From Bartonella sp. B1099 (GTDB lineage Bacteria; Pseudomonadota; Alphaproteobacteria; Rhizobiales; Rhizobiaceae): a stretch of 64,000 nucleotides of DNA. Positions 1 to 10,459 of this stretch are shown here, in pieces. The translations under genes and the position numbers were made by a program. Where the stretch lies: NCBI RefSeq assembly GCF_944801835.1, contig NZ_CALYLN010000001.1, positions 124,001 through 188,000 of the forward strand. Direction: 5' to 3'. The notes under the pieces are model-generated. The model made no database searches, was not told the origin of the DNA, and was given only the letters and a program-made list of their open reading frames with translations. Each line of letters begins with the position of its first letter. Positions within the stretch are counted from its first letter, which is position 1.

Positions 1-1
1 T

Positions 2-949
2 GTTGAAATTTTACGGGCGGATGGGTATCTGGTTCGTGATGTGCGTCCTCTTGTACGGCTTTCTATATCTGTGGTTGCGGCTGAAGGGAATCGACGTGAA
101 AATGGTTTTTATGGATGTGGGGGGCGACAAGCATTTGAACAATTTATTCGTGAAGACAATTGGAAACAAGCCGCAGATGAAGCCTTACGTATGGCTTTAA
201 TAAATTTAGAAGCAGAAGCAGCACCTGCTGGAACATTTGATGTTGTCTTAGCCAATGGATGGCCTGGCGTTATGCTCCATGAAGCCGTAGGTCATGGTTT
301 AGAAGGTGACTTTAACCGCAAAAAAACATCTGCTTTTGCTGGACTTTTAGGACAACAAGTTGCCGCAAAAGGAGTAACAGTTGTTGATGATGGAACAATT
401 CCTCATTGCCGAGGCTCTCTAACTATTGATGATGAGGGGACCCCTTCAGGATATAACGTTCTCATTGAAGATGGAAAACTCGTTGGTTTTATGCAAGATA
501 GGCTTAATGCACGACTTATGGGGAGTAAATCAACTGGAAATGGACGGCGCGAATCCTATGCTTATGCCCCAATGCCACGAATGACCAATACAATCATGCT
601 AGGAGGCGATAAAACACCTGAAGAAATCATTTCTTCCCTTAAAAGTGGTATCTATGCTGTTTCATTTGGGGGAGGACAAGTGGATATTACTTCTGGCAAA
701 TTCGTCTTTGAATGTACTGAAGCATACCGAGTAGAAAATGGTAAAATTGCTGCCCCCATCAAAGGTGCAACTCTTATTGGAAATGGACCAGATGCTATGA
801 AACGTATCACTATGATTGGAAATGATAGTAAACTGGATAATGGTATTGGCATGTGCGGAAAAGCAGGACAAAATGTTCCTGTTGGTGTTGGACAGCCTCA
901 TTTGCGAATCAATAATATGACGATCGGTGGAACTGCGCTTAAAGAATAA
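2..949 (+). CDS. tldD: Metalloprotease TldD, C-terminal part (5' end outside window)
   Basis: The reading frame is open from base 2 and ends in TAA, giving about 315 residues; the N-terminal third lies before the window. The zinc-protease signature [11 protein letters not shown] (HExxxH) is at about residues 93-103 of the visible part, followed by the family's glycine-rich C-terminal region with [13 protein letters not shown] and SFGGGQVD. TldD acts in the cytosol with its partner PmbA/TldE as a heterodimeric protease that degrades unfolded peptides; in E. coli it matures microcin B17 and destroys the CcdA antitoxin. PmbA is not in this window. A likely rho-independent terminator follows at 975-1020, so this appears to be the last gene of its transcript. 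Family assignment is secure; the physiological substrate is unknown. Confidence 0.95.
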   Translation, partial: VEILRADGYLVRDVRPLVRLSISVVAAEGNRRENGFYGCGGRQAFEQFIREDNWKQAADEALRMALINLEAEAAPAGTFDVVLANGWPGVMLHEAVGHGLEGDFNRKKTSAFAGLLGQQVAAKGVTVVDDGTIPHCRGSLTIDDEGTPSGYNVLIEDGKLVGFMQDRLNARLMGSKSTGNGRRESYAYAPMPRMTNTIMLGGDKTPEEIISSLKSGIYAVSFGGGQVDITSGKFVFECTEAYRVENGKIAAPIKGATLIGNGPDAMKRITMIGNDSKLDNGIGMCGKAGQNVPVGVGQPHLRINNMTIGGTALKE

Positions 950-1500
950 ATTTGCTCATTTCTGCCCAATATTGCCCCCTTCCCGTCTATTCAAACAGTT
1001 TATGAGGGGGGATATTTTTTGTATGCAAATTGATTTTAAAGATAATCCAACGTCACTCAACTTGAATGAGAACCTTTATATCGTAGGATTCTCTTATTTT
1101 AAATCTATGTATATTGAATCAATAAAAAACATTGATTTGTATACTACAAGATCCGTGTGGAGTAAAACTATACAAGAAAGGCATACCTCTCATGAACCGT
1201 CTCAAATGCCAAAGACTGTCATGTCATTGGGAGATAGTCAACATAACGGTGCTGCCGGCTTGTTCAGATATCCTCTCAAACATACCTTTTTCATAATATG
1301 TTCGTCTTTTGTGTGCAGTAGCATTGTCTTTTATATTTCATAATCAAAAAGTCTCAAATCAAATAAGAAGGCTTCCTATATTCAATGCTCTTAATTCAAT
1401 GAGAAAAAGATTATTATTATAGATAATTTTGGAGAGATTTTTGTAATAATACGCAAGTAAATTTTTTTTAAAATTTTCATGGCGTTAAAAAAATTTCAGG
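950..1500. other. Spacer between tldD and the rlmD-like gene; no credible gene
   Basis: This spacer separates convergent genes. It holds the tldD terminator. An open frame on the plus strand (927-1343) overlaps the end of tldD and runs through the terminator hairpin. It has no ribosome binding site and no recognisable product, so I treat it as chance. Otherwise the sequence is AT-rich with nothing I can name. Confidence 0.5.
975..1020 (+). terminator. Probable rho-independent terminator after tldD
   Basis: CCCCCTTC (975-982) pairs with GAGGGGGG (1004-1011) as an 8-bp stem with one G-U pair and a 21-base loop. An A/T stretch ending in six T follows (1015-1020). It lies 26 bases after the tldD stop codon. 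The loop is long, so this is probable rather than certain. Confidence 0.55.
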
Positions 1501-2754
1501 CTAAAGCTTCCAGCCCTTCTTCTTTTTCTTTTTGCTCAAAACAGCAACAATTTCAACATGGGCTGACCATAAAAATTGATCAATGGGTGTGATTTTTTCT
1601 ACTTCATACCCCCCAGCAACAAGAAGAGATAAATCACGCGCAAATGTAGCAGGATTACATGAAATTGCCACAACACGGGGTATTGTTGCCTTCGCCAATT
1701 CACGGACTTGTTCCTCTGCACCCGCACGCGGAGGATCAAAAACAACACTCTCAAAACACTCAAGTTCCTTTACAGAAAGTGGATAGCGGAAAAGATCGCG
1801 TCTTTCACAAGTAACTGTTTTTAAACCCGTCGCAAAACGGGCTGCTGAAACTAAATTTTCTAATGCTGTCTCATTATTTTCTATTGCATGAACATTCATC
1901 TTTTTTGCCATACGCAAGGTAAATGTTCCTACCCCTGAAAATAAATCAAGAGCATTCTTTGTTCTTTTTAAATGAGCCAAAATAATATTGCCCATTATAT
2001 TTTCAGCTTCACAGGTTGCTTGAAGAAAACCACCAGAAGGAAATTCAACACGGACATCTCCAAAGTAAATCACAGGTTTTTCTCGCTCAATCCAAATTTC
2101 ACCGTCAACAGATAAGCGTATAATCCCATAGGAAAGAGCTGCACTAATCATTTTCTGGCGAAGTGATTCATGGTGTATAATGCAACCGCTTAAAGAAACA
2201 TCTAAGCCATTTTCAACGTGGGTAATCGTAACATGAAACCGTTTGACAGAGCTGCTTAGAAAAGCACAGAGCTCTCTGATATTACACAACTGAGAAATGA
2301 GCTCTGGGCAGCTTACCGGACATTCCTCAATAGCCACGATCTCATGAGAAAGATAACGATTAAAACCAACTTTTTGGCCCTGTGGAGTCATGAATGCTGT
2401 TAGAGTTATCCGCCGTCGGCTATAGGGTTTACATTCTATTAAAGGCGCAACAACGCTCTTAATTCCATAGTTTTTAAGCGCATCAACAACCAATTGTTGT
2501 TTCCATACGCGATAAGCATCAGCACGCCAATGTTGAAGAGTACAACCTCCACATTCTCCAAAATGCTGGCAAAGAGCATCAACGCGTTCTGGTGATTTTT
2601 CTTTTAATGCTCTATATGTCGCATATTTTCCATGAACAGTAATTTCTGCACACTCTCCTGGCAAAGTAAAAGGAACATAAACAGAGCCGTACAGTATCTT
2701 AGCAACACCATAACCATTTGCTCCGATATGCTCGATTATGACATTGTCACTCAC
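1501..2754 (-). CDS. rlmD: 23S rRNA (uracil-C5)-methyltransferase, RlmD/RumA family
   Basis: This 417-residue protein is a class I SAM-dependent tRNA/rRNA m5U methyltransferase. An N-terminal TRAM-like segment (about 1-55) precedes the iron-sulfur cysteines C62, C68, C71 and C145 or C149, the pattern of RlmD-type enzymes that carry a 4Fe-4S cluster. The SAM motif LFSGVGTFTLRMA, DPPRAGAEEQV and the catalytic-cysteine motif SCNPATFARDL follow in the C-terminal half. The start is GTG: the GTGA overlaps the tlyA stop by 4 bases, which points to translational coupling. The C-terminus ends in an unusual run of lysines (KKKKKKGWKL). The exact target (U1939 of 23S rRNA, or another uridine such as tRNA U54) cannot be decided from sequence. 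Some alphaproteobacteria carry only one such enzyme. Confidence 0.88.
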   Translation of the reverse strand: MSDNVIIEHIGANGYGVAKILYGSVYVPFTLPGECAEITVHGKYATYRALKEKSPERVDALCQHFGECGGCTLQHWRADAYRVWKQQLVVDALKNYGIKSVVAPLIECKPYSRRRITLTAFMTPQGQKVGFNRYLSHEIVAIEECPVSCPELISQLCNIRELCAFLSSSVKRFHVTITHVENGLDVSLSGCIIHHESLRQKMISAALSYGIIRLSVDGEIWIEREKPVIYFGDVRVEFPSGGFLQATCEAENIMGNIILAHLKRTKNALDLFSGVGTFTLRMAKKMNVHAIENNETALENLVSAARFATGLKTVTCERRDLFRYPLSVKELECFESVVFDPPRAGAEEQVRELAKATIPRVVAISCNPATFARDLSLLVAGGYEVEKITPIDQFLWSAHVEIVAVLSKKKKKKGWKL

Positions 2755-3494
2755 GGTTGCTTTTCTCCAAATAGTAAATATTCCACATTGCCATCACCCC
2801 CTGTAATGGGGGAGGGGAGTAAATCTTTTGCACGCCACCCTGTTTGAGTATTTAACCAGACAAAAAGCTCTTCAGCGGTTTCTTTAGCCCTTGATGGATC
2901 TAATATTCCTCTCTTACCAAGGTGCTTACGACCAACCTCAAACTGAGGCTTTACCAGTAAAACGGCTTGGGCTCCCTTTTTAGCTAAAGACAAAACGGGA
3001 GGCAATGCAAGTTTGAGAGAAATAAAACTAACATCTGAAACAATAAGATCAATTTTCCGCCCCCCTAAATGTTCCTGTTGAAGGTCTCTAACATTTAAGC
3101 CTTCTAATAAGGTTATAGCACTGTTGCCCAATAAACGTTTATCAAATTGATGATGCCCAACCTCAACAGCAATGACATGTGCTGCTCCACGTTCTAAGAG
3201 AACTTGTGTAAAACCACCTGTTGATGCACCAACATCAATGGCCGTTACTTTATCCGTTATAATCGAAAATGCATCAAGTGCAGCAATCAATTTTAATGCT
3301 GCCCGTGAAACATAATTCTGCGCTGGATCACAAACGAAAATCTCTGCATTGTCAAAAAAGGTTTGCCCCGCTTTAAAAACAATTTCACCATTAACTTTAA
3401 CAGTTTGGCGCATAATAGCATCACGTGCGCGGGAACGTGTCGTAAAAAAGTTTTTTTCAACTAAAAGAATATCAAGCCTTTTTTTGGAAGCCAT
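2751..3494 (-). CDS. tlyA: TlyA-family rRNA 2'-O-methyltransferase (hemolysin A family)
   Basis: The protein has 247 residues, the usual length for the family. An S4 RNA-binding domain occupies about 1-65 (KRLDILLVEKNFFTTRSRAR). An FtsJ-type SAM domain follows, with AIDVGASTGGFTQVLL at about 85-100 and DLIVSDVSFISLKLAL further on. Mycobacterial TlyA methylates 16S C1409 and 23S C1920, and shorter forms methylate only 23S. The old name hemolysin comes from heterologous assays and is not evidence of toxicity. It sits between dxs (16 bases upstream) and the rlmD-like gene (4-base overlap), so two ribosomal modification genes share a transcript with an isoprenoid gene. Confidence 0.9.
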   Translation of the reverse strand: MASKKRLDILLVEKNFFTTRSRARDAIMRQTVKVNGEIVFKAGQTFFDNAEIFVCDPAQNYVSRAALKLIAALDAFSIITDKVTAIDVGASTGGFTQVLLERGAAHVIAVEVGHHQFDKRLLGNSAITLLEGLNVRDLQQEHLGGRKIDLIVSDVSFISLKLALPPVLSLAKKGAQAVLLVKPQFEVGRKHLGKRGILDPSRAKETAEELFVWLNTQTGWRAKDLLPSPITGGDGNVEYLLFGEKQP

Positions 3495-3510
3495 CTCATA
3501 CTCGAATTTT

Positions 3511-5418
3511 CTATTCCATTCGAATCTCGCGCCCCAAAGCCGTCAACACCGTGTTGACAATCCCCATAGCACCAAGCCCAATCGTTGAGAGAACTTTTTC
3601 TGGTGAACCATGATTCAAATATTCATCAGGAAATTTGAGTGTACGAACTTTCAAGCCATGCTCTAAGAGCCCTTCTTGTGCTAAAAATTGTAATAAATGT
3701 GCTCCAAATCCACCGATTGCACCTTCTTCAATGGTCACCAATACTTCATGCTCACGGGCTAAACGACGCATCAAATCTTTATCCAAAGGTTTTGCAAATC
3801 GTGCATCTGCAACCGTCGTCGATAGCCCTTTGGCTCCCAACATATCAGCAGCTCGCAATACTTCTGACATCCGTGTTCCAAAACAAACCAGAGCAATCCT
3901 ATCTCCTTCACGCAGAACACGTCCTTTTCCAATCTCTAATATCTCACCACGTTGCGGTAAATCTATACCAATACCTTCACCACGTGGATAACGAAAAGAA
4001 ATGGGACCCTGATCATAAGCTGCAGCTGTACGCACCATATGCATCAGTTCAAGTTCATCTGAAGGCGCCATAACAACAAACTCAGGAAGCGTGGACAAAA
4101 AAACAATATCAAAACTACCAGCGTGCGTTGCACCATCTGCCCCCACAAAACCTGCTCTATCAATAGCAAAACGTACCGGTAATTTTTGAATTGATACATC
4201 ATGAATAATTTGATCATAAGCACGCTGTAAAAAAGTAGAATAAATTGCAACAAAAGGTTTATACCCTTCACAAGCAAGTCCTGCTGCAAAAGTTACGGCA
4301 TGTTGCTCAGCAATCCCAACATCAAACATCTTTTTAGGAAACTTTTCTGCGAAAGTATCAAGACCTGTCCCTGTTGGCATCGCTGCCGTTATGCCAACAA
4401 TCTTATCATCATGACAAGCTTCTTCTATTAAAGCTTTAGAAAATACCTTGGTATAGGGTAGAATATTACTGGGTGCTTTAACCTGTCTTCCTGTCGTGAC
4501 ATCAAAACGATTAACACCATGATATTTATCAGATGAAGCTTCTGCAGGTGGATATCCCTTTCCCTTATGCGTTACAACATGCACCAAAACAGGACCATGA
4601 GGGTATTGGCGAACATTTTTTAAAACAGGCAATAAATGCCCCAAATTATGCCCATCTATGGGGCCAACATAATAAAAGCCAAGCTCATCAAATAACGTTC
4701 CTCCAACCAAAAGTCCACGCGCAAATTCCTCTGAACGACGTGCCTTATCCAAAAAAAACTTTGGCAATTTTTCACTCAACATCTTTACGCGTTCACGCAA
4801 ATGACGATAAGAAGGACGAGAGACTAATCGTGCAAGATGCCCACTCATAGCACCTGTAGGCGGTGCGATAGACATATCGTTATCATTTAGAACAACAATC
4901 AAGCGTGCATCCAAAGCACCAGCGTTATTCATTGCTTCATAAGCCATGCCTGCAGACATTGCACCATCACCAATAACAGCAATGATATTGCGTCTTGTCT
5001 CTGCTTTCAAAGCACTTGCCACCGCCATGCCAAGCCCCGCCGAAATAGAAGTCGATGAATGCCCCGCTCCAAATGGATCATACACGCTTTCTGAACGTTT
5101 TGTGAAACCTGATAGCCCCCCCTCTTGACGTAATGTGCGAATTTTTTCTCTACGCCCCGTTAAAATTTTGTGCGGATAGGTTTGATGACCAACATCCCAA
5201 ATAATCCTATCCTCTGGTGTATTAAAAATATAATGTAACGCAACCGTAAGCTCAACAACACCAAGTCCCGCCCCAAGATGGCCACCTGTTACAGAAACCG
5301 CATCAATTGTTTCAGCTCGCAACTCATCAGCCAACTGTACCAGATCAGACTCAGGTAATGCCCGCAAATCTTTCGGAAAAATAACACGGTCAAGCAATGG
5401 TGTTAAGACCTGAGACAA
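3511..5418 (-). CDS. dxs: 1-deoxy-D-xylulose-5-phosphate synthase
   Basis: This 635-residue enzyme is full length for Dxs, which condenses pyruvate and glyceraldehyde-3-phosphate in a thiamine-diphosphate-dependent reaction, the first step of the MEP isoprenoid pathway. The substrate-side motif [14 protein letters not shown] and the ThDP-binding [18 protein letters not shown] are in the N-terminal domain. The transketolase-like centre ([16 protein letters not shown]) and C-terminal domain follow. The start is TTG: AGGAAGGA lies six bases upstream and there is no in-frame ATG nearby, while the N-terminus aligns with known Dxs proteins. It heads the dxs-tlyA-rlmD block. ispE and ispB of the same overall supply route are elsewhere in the window. 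Confidence 0.97.
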   Translation of the reverse strand: MSQVLTPLLDRVIFPKDLRALPESDLVQLADELRAETIDAVSVTGGHLGAGLGVVELTVALHYIFNTPEDRIIWDVGHQTYPHKILTGRREKIRTLRQEGGLSGFTKRSESVYDPFGAGHSSTSISAGLGMAVASALKAETRRNIIAVIGDGAMSAGMAYEAMNNAGALDARLIVVLNDNDMSIAPPTGAMSGHLARLVSRPSYRHLRERVKMLSEKLPKFFLDKARRSEEFARGLLVGGTLFDELGFYYVGPIDGHNLGHLLPVLKNVRQYPHGPVLVHVVTHKGKGYPPAEASSDKYHGVNRFDVTTGRQVKAPSNILPYTKVFSKALIEEACHDDKIVGITAAMPTGTGLDTFAEKFPKKMFDVGIAEQHAVTFAAGLACEGYKPFVAIYSTFLQRAYDQIIHDVSIQKLPVRFAIDRAGFVGADGATHAGSFDIVFLSTLPEFVVMAPSDELELMHMVRTAAAYDQGPISFRYPRGEGIGIDLPQRGEILEIGKGRVLREGDRIALVCFGTRMSEVLRAADMLGAKGLSTTVADARFAKPLDKDLMRRLAREHEVLVTIEEGAIGGFGAHLLQFLAQEGLLEHGLKVRTLKFPDEYLNHGSPEKVLSTIGLGAMGIVNTVLTALGREIRME

Positions 5419-5663
5419 AAAAAATCCTTCCTATTTATCTTAACTCAAGAGAAAGCAACAATAAAAATATATCTTTTCTACTCTTTTATTGAGCGTTTTA
5501 CATCTTTTTTACTGAAAAAATACTCTTCTCTCTTTGAGATGATTGATGATCTTTCCTATTTTTAACTTATTTTATAAAAAAGAAATCAATAAAATTTACT
5601 CTCTATCAACGAAGATTATTGCATTTCTTAAGCCCCACAATAAATATCCCCAAATATTTAATA

Positions 5664-5918
5664 TTATTGAGTGTCAAGCGGCTCTACGCCTTCTGGAGAA
5701 CCTGTCTGTGAAAGCTGAATTTTTTCAACTTTGGCTTCAGCAACCTTCAAGAGTTTTTCACAATGTTTTTTCAGCGCTTCACCACGTTCATAAATATCAA
5801 TGGATTGTTCCAAAGGCACATCGCCACGTTCCAAATTTTCAACAATAGTTTCAAGTTGCTTAAGCGCTTGCTCAAAGCTTAAGGCTGTAATATCCCCCTC
5901 TTGTATCTCTTTTTTCAT
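5664..5918 (-). CDS. xseB: Exodeoxyribonuclease VII small subunit
   Basis: The protein has 84 residues, typical for XseB. It is a two-helix coiled coil recognised by [27 protein letters not shown] followed by [15 protein letters not shown]. XseB packs around XseA to form the exonuclease VII complex, which degrades single-stranded DNA. The ATG at 5918 has GAGGATC just upstream and begins seven bases after the ribB stop, so it is probably translated from the ribB transcript. A longer in-frame upstream start would overlap ribB and is less likely. xseA is not in the window. A 245-base spacer separates it from dxs. Confidence 0.92.
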   Translation of the reverse strand: MKKEIQEGDITALSFEQALKQLETIVENLERGDVPLEQSIDIYERGEALKKHCEKLLKVAEAKVEKIQLSQTGSPEGVEPLDTQ

Positions 5919-5925
5919 ATGATCC

Positions 5926-7029
5926 TCAAAAAATATCTGTCCTAGATATACGAATTCCAAAATCTTCTAAACCTAGATAATGGTGCTCTTTAGAAGCATA
6001 AACAATAACAGAGCCTATTCCTAAATATTTTAAAATTTGCGATCCTAAACCAATTTTGCGCCATTCTTCTTCGCGTTCAATCGCCTGCACATGGTTTTCT
6101 GAACCGTCTCTTGCCACATTTTGAATGCCAATCGTTGATTGTATAATAGATCCTTCACGCAAATAAATAAATACGCCACGTTTTTCTTTTTCCATCATAC
6201 GCCGCATTATCACCATGATATCTGAAGATTGACAAAAAATGTCATTTATAATGTTTTCATGATGTAAATGTACAGGAATACTTTCACCCTCACGGATATC
6301 ACCAAAAATAATCGCACTATGCTGAACAGCTTCCCAAGGAAGTTGATAACTTTGAATAATAGCAGGTCCTACAGGTGTTTCAATCGGCATTTCTCCAACA
6401 CGCTTGATCAATATTTCTTTACGCTGGCGGTAAGCAATTAAATCTGCAACCGTTATGATATGCAACCGATGTTTTTGTGCAAATTTTGTGATCTGATCGC
6501 CATGTTTAACACTTCCATCATCATTGACTAACTCACCAATAACACCAACCGGTGGTAAACCAACTAATTTACATAAATCAACAGCGGCTTCCGTGTGACC
6601 TGAACGCATGAGAACCCCCCCTTCATGCGCAATCAGAGGGAAAACATGCCCTGGACGAACAAAATCATCCGCACTTGTATTCGAATTTGCAAGATTACGC
6701 ACCGCTAATGTACGGTCATGCGCTGAAATCCCTGTTGTTATGCCGTGTTTAAAATCAACAGTAACCGTAAATTGCGTTCCGTGTGCAGAGTTATTATCTT
6801 GTACCATAGGAGCAAGATTAAATCGTTGTGCTTCTTTTTTGGGCATAGGTGTACACACAATACCCGTTGTGTGACGAAGAATAAATGCCATCTTTTCTTC
6901 TGTACAATGAGCTGCAGCAACCGTTAAATCACCTTCATTTTCACGGTCATTATCATCTGTCACCACAACAATTTCACCGCATTCAAAAGCTTTAAGCGCA
7001 GAAATAATTTTTTCTTCATTATACGCCAT
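5926..7029 (-). CDS. ribB: 3,4-dihydroxy-2-butanone 4-phosphate synthase with degenerate GTP cyclohydrolase II domain (RibBX type)
   Basis: This 367-residue protein has two domains. Residues 1-205 are an intact DHBP synthase (RibB), with [11 protein letters not shown] at 25-35, RPGHVFPL and [11 protein letters not shown], which turns ribulose-5-phosphate into the four-carbon precursor of riboflavin. Residues 206-367 follow the GTP cyclohydrolase II fold ([35 protein letters not shown]) but lack the Cys-rich zinc motif: only one cysteine is left in the whole domain. This matches the alphaproteobacterial RibBX form, in which the RibA-like half is not a GTP cyclohydrolase. A true RibA must be elsewhere in the genome. 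It lies 15 bases after aroC and 7 before xseB. Confidence 0.92.
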   Translation of the reverse strand: MAYNEEKIISALKAFECGEIVVVTDDNDRENEGDLTVAAAHCTEEKMAFILRHTTGIVCTPMPKKEAQRFNLAPMVQDNNSAHGTQFTVTVDFKHGITTGISAHDRTLAVRNLANSNTSADDFVRPGHVFPLIAHEGGVLMRSGHTEAAVDLCKLVGLPPVGVIGELVNDDGSVKHGDQITKFAQKHRLHIITVADLIAYRQRKEILIKRVGEMPIETPVGPAIIQSYQLPWEAVQHSAIIFGDIREGESIPVHLHHENIINDIFCQSSDIMVIMRRMMEKEKRGVFIYLREGSIIQSTIGIQNVARDGSENHVQAIEREEEWRKIGLGSQILKYLGIGSVIVYASKEHHYLGLEDFGIRISRTDIF

Positions 7030-7044
7030 TATTCACCTTCTCAA

Positions 7045-8133
7045 TCACCCAACTTGACCGCGATGTCTTAAATAATGGTCAGCAAGTGCACAAGCAACCA
7101 TCGCTTCACCAACAGGAACAGCTCGAATTCCAACACATGGATCATGACGCCCCTTTGTTATAACATCTACTTCATGACCATCAACATCAATGGAACGACG
7201 AGGCGTTAAAATGGATGACGTAGGTTTCACAGCAAAACGTGCAACAATTGGCTGTCCACTCGATATTCCCCCTAAAATACCACCAGCATGATTGGATAAA
7301 AAAAGTGGTTTTCCGTTATTTCCCATCCGCATTTCATCGGCATTTTCTTCTCCCCTCAAACAGGCTGCCGCAAAACCATCACCAATTTCAACCCCTTTTA
7401 CCGCATTAATTGACATAAGGTATGATGCAATGTCTTGATCAAGTTTTGCGTAAATAGGAGCTCCTAAACCTGCCGGAACATTTTCTGCAACGATCTCAAT
7501 AACCGCACCAACAGATGTACCCTCTTTACGAATTTTACGGATATAATCACTAAAAATTTGAACCATCTCTGCATCAGCTGTAAAAAAAGGATTATTTTCA
7601 ACCTCCGACCAATCCCAACGATCACGATTAATCTTATGGGAACCAATGGCTATCACGGCTCCTCGTACAACCAAACCAGGAACAACTTTACGGGCAAATG
7701 CACCAGCCGCAACACGCGCTGCTGTTTCGCGTGCTGAAGCACGCCCTCCCCCTCGAAAATCGCGAATGCCATATTTAACATCATAAGTATAATCTGCATG
7801 ACCAGGACGATATTGATGAGCAATTTCTCCATAATCTTGAGAGCGTTGATCTGTATTTCGAATCAATAGAGAAATTGGTGTGCCTGTTGTAACGAATGTT
7901 ACCCCGTCTTCCTGAGCAATTGCTCCTGAAAGGATTTCTACTTGATCTTGTTCTCGACGCTGTGTTGTATATAAGGATTGCCCAGGTCTACGCTTATCGA
8001 GATAAGCTTGAATTTCTGCACGCGTAAAAATAATTCCGGGAGGACAACCATCAATGACACAACCAAGAGCAGCACCATGACTTTCACCCCATGTTGTTAC
8101 ACGAAACAAATGACCAAATGTATTATGCGACAT
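7045..8133 (-). CDS. aroC: Chorismate synthase
   Basis: The protein has 362 residues, full length. It catalyses the last step of the shikimate pathway, 5-enolpyruvylshikimate-3-phosphate to chorismate, using reduced FMN. Family signatures are the N-terminal [24 protein letters not shown], the [16 protein letters not shown] segment, and [22 protein letters not shown]. The C-terminal part includes [19 protein letters not shown] chose the ATG at 8133; the codon before it is an in-frame TTG. It reads into ribB after 15 bases. Confidence 0.97.
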   Translation of the reverse strand: MSHNTFGHLFRVTTWGESHGAALGCVIDGCPPGIIFTRAEIQAYLDKRRPGQSLYTTQRREQDQVEILSGAIAQEDGVTFVTTGTPISLLIRNTDQRSQDYGEIAHQYRPGHADYTYDVKYGIRDFRGGGRASARETAARVAAGAFARKVVPGLVVRGAVIAIGSHKINRDRWDWSEVENNPFFTADAEMVQIFSDYIRKIRKEGTSVGAVIEIVAENVPAGLGAPIYAKLDQDIASYLMSINAVKGVEIGDGFAAACLRGEENADEMRMGNNGKPLFLSNHAGGILGGISSGQPIVARFAVKPTSSILTPRRSIDVDGHEVDVITKGRHDPCVGIRAVPVGEAMVACALADHYLRHRGQVG

Positions 8134-8280
8134 CAAAAAAGATCCGTTTCTCTGTCAAAATATATGCAATGACAACGCATGTTGAACTATATACAAAACA
8201 GCTCTTTATTCCCAAATATTCTTGGCTACTTTAAATTTGCTCAAATCATCGCTGTCCAATATAAATCCTATAAACCAAAC

Positions 8281-9099
8281 TTATTCTTTTACGACAGAAA
8301 TATCTGGAGCATCAACGGCTTTCATACCGATGATATTATAACCTGAATCGACATGATGAACTTCACCGGTAACAGAACGAGACAAATCCGAAAGAAAATA
8401 AAGGGCAGAATCACCCACCTCTTCAATGGATACCGTACGACGTAAGGGCGCATTATATTCATTCCATTTTAGAATATAACGGAAATCACCAATACCTGAA
8501 GCCGCTAACGTTTTAATGGGTCCAGCAGATATCGCATTAACACGAATACTTTGGGGACCTAAGTCTACTGCTAAATATTTCACGCTCGCTTCAAGAGCAG
8601 CTTTGGCAACCCCCATGACATTATAATTGGGAACAACCTTTTCCGCCCCATAATAGGTTAATGTTAAAATTGAACCACCGTCTCGCATTAACTTTTCTGC
8701 ACGTTTTGCTAGAGCTGTTAGCGAATAAACAGAAATATTCATGGTCATCATAAAATTTGATTCGCTGATATCAATATAACGACCACTTAATTCATCTTTA
8801 TCAGAAAAACCAATAGCATGAACTAAAAAATCAAGTCTGCCCCATTTCTTCTCTACAGCTCTAAAGGCCTCATCAATAGAGGCACTATCAGAAACATCAC
8901 AATGTCCACAAACAAACCCCTTTAATTCTTCAGCCAAAGGCTCAACACGCTTTTTCATTGCTTCACCCTGATAGGTGAAAGCAAGCTCTGCTCCTGCAGC
9001 ACTTGCTGCTTTAGCAATTCCCCAAGCGATGGAGCGATTATTAGCCAACCCCAAGATTAAACCACGCTTACCATACAATAAACCATTACCCTTAGCCAT
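8281..9099 (-). CDS. fabI: Enoyl-[acyl-carrier-protein] reductase (NADH)
   Basis: This 272-residue short-chain dehydrogenase carries out the final reduction of each fatty-acid elongation cycle. The N-terminal cofactor motif is GLILGLANNRSIAWGIA. The FabI-type active site is TYYGAEKVVPNYNVMGVAKAALE, where the Tyr-x6-Lys pair (YNVMGVAK) is intact. It belongs to the triclosan/isoniazid-target family. The start is the ATG at 9099; a GTG six bases earlier is in frame but less likely. It lies between the chaperone gene and aroC. Some relatives, from memory, have a phosphatase-family gene between fabI and aroC; here there is only a 147-base spacer. Confidence 0.96.
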   Translation of the reverse strand: MAKGNGLLYGKRGLILGLANNRSIAWGIAKAASAAGAELAFTYQGEAMKKRVEPLAEELKGFVCGHCDVSDSASIDEAFRAVEKKWGRLDFLVHAIGFSDKDELSGRYIDISESNFMMTMNISVYSLTALAKRAEKLMRDGGSILTLTYYGAEKVVPNYNVMGVAKAALEASVKYLAVDLGPQSIRVNAISAGPIKTLAASGIGDFRYILKWNEYNAPLRRTVSIEEVGDSALYFLSDLSRSVTGEVHHVDSGYNIIGMKAVDAPDISVVKE

Positions 9100-9226
9100 C
9101 AGCACTGCCCCATTGTTACTTAAAATTAATATTATTTATCTGCCTATGACACAGGTCAACTTTTTCTTCAAGTAATTGGTTTAAAATCAAACAAAAACTA
9201 CACTGTATATATAAAAATTTTTAAAA

Positions 9227-10129
9227 TTAATCCTTTTGCGTTTGCAAAAACTGTTCTAGCGCAGCATTTCCACCTTCCGGCAACATAACACGAACATGCA
9301 CATAAAGATCATCTCTTGTACCATTTTTCAAACGAAGCCCTTTTCCTTTCAACCGCAAAACGCGATCAGAACTTGACCAAGCAGGTATCGTTAAGACCAC
9401 ACGTCCTTCCAATGTCTCAACTTCTTCTTTTGCTCCCAAAACAGCATGTTTAAGAGAAACGGGTAAATCAAGATGGAGCGTCCTTCCATCAACCCGAAAA
9501 CGAGGATGTTTTTGAATTTGAATGGTTATCAACGCATCTCCTGCTTGACCATGAGGAACCTCTTCTCCCTGACCTTTTAAACGAATAGTTTGCCCATCTT
9601 CAATATAATCTGGAAGTTTAATTTTTAACTTTTTTCCATGAGGAAAAACAGCTTCCACTTTTTCTGCACCAAGCATCTGCTCTAATGTTATGGTAAGATT
9701 AGCGCGAATATGGGCTCCTTGTTGAGGGCGATTATAGTGTGTGGAATTCGAGAAGCTACCAGCTCCTCCAAACAGATCGCGAAAAATATCACTCGCATCA
9801 AAACCCACCCCCCCTGAAGAGGAAAAGTCAAATCCTTTTGCTCTTCCTGAAAAAGGATTTTGTTTATTGCTAAAATTTTCACCAGCACCATAGGCTTGAT
9901 AAAGTGGTTTGCCTTCCATATCAATTTCACCGCGGTCAAATTGTGCCTTTTTATCTTTATCACCTATAATCTCATAAGCTTGATTAATTTCAGCAAACTT
10001 TTCTTTAGCCTTTGCATCATCTTTATTGTGGTCTGGATGATACTTCTTTGCTAATCTTCTAAATGCCGATTTAATCTCTTGCGGTTTTGCGGTACGTGCC
10101 ACACCTAGAATCGTGTAGGGATCACGCAT
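9227..10129 (-). CDS. DnaJ-class co-chaperone without zinc finger (CbpA-like)
   Basis: The protein has 300 residues. Residues 1-65 are a J domain with the essential HPD ([18 protein letters not shown]), which stimulates DnaK ATPase. A Gly/Phe-rich linker follows (about 75-135, with [21 protein letters not shown]), then a DnaJ C-terminal substrate-binding region with [22 protein letters not shown] and LKGKGLRL. The four CxxCxGxG zinc repeats of true DnaJ are absent, so it is a class II (CbpA/DnaJB-like) co-chaperone. It is divergent from pdxH, an arrangement common in Rhizobiales. The cytosolic role is inferred from the family. Confidence 0.92.
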   Translation of the reverse strand: MRDPYTILGVARTAKPQEIKSAFRRLAKKYHPDHNKDDAKAKEKFAEINQAYEIIGDKDKKAQFDRGEIDMEGKPLYQAYGAGENFSNKQNPFSGRAKGFDFSSSGGVGFDASDIFRDLFGGAGSFSNSTHYNRPQQGAHIRANLTITLEQMLGAEKVEAVFPHGKKLKIKLPDYIEDGQTIRLKGQGEEVPHGQAGDALITIQIQKHPRFRVDGRTLHLDLPVSLKHAVLGAKEEVETLEGRVVLTIPAWSSSDRVLRLKGKGLRLKNGTRDDLYVHVRVMLPEGGNAALEQFLQTQKD

Positions 10130-10459
10130 ATTGCCCTCTTTTCAATTTTTTCGTTTTCAAAATATCACGGATATGTTGCTCAATATTCCTCATAGCTTCA
10201 TCTGTCTATTCTAGAGAATAATTTCTCCTTTTCTTTATATGTCTATCAAGAAAGTAAAATACCAGATAAAATGAGATATTTATTTAATATAGCTCATTGT
10301 TGTCTATGCTAAAGATAAAAATAACGAAACCACCATAAAAATACTTGTTAAAAATATATGAAAGCATTGGCTTTTTGAAAATAAGAAAAAATGGTACTTT
10401 ACTTCTTGATGAAAAAGTAAATGAAAAAATATCCATGCTCACTAACATTTGGAGATACT
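10130..10459. other. Divergent intergenic region between the DnaJ-class gene and pdxH
   Basis: This 330-base AT-rich region must hold the promoters of both divergent genes. I cannot point to specific -35/-10 boxes with confidence. The pdxH ribosome binding site GGAG is at 10451-10454. Confidence 0.5.

Noticed and set aside
927-1343. 138-codon open frame after tldD
   Set aside because: It overlaps the end of tldD, runs through the terminator hairpin, has no ribosome binding site and its product resembles nothing known.
2751-3494. TlyA as a hemolysin or virulence toxin
   Set aside because: The S4 plus FtsJ architecture is that of an rRNA methyltransferase; the hemolysin name is historical.
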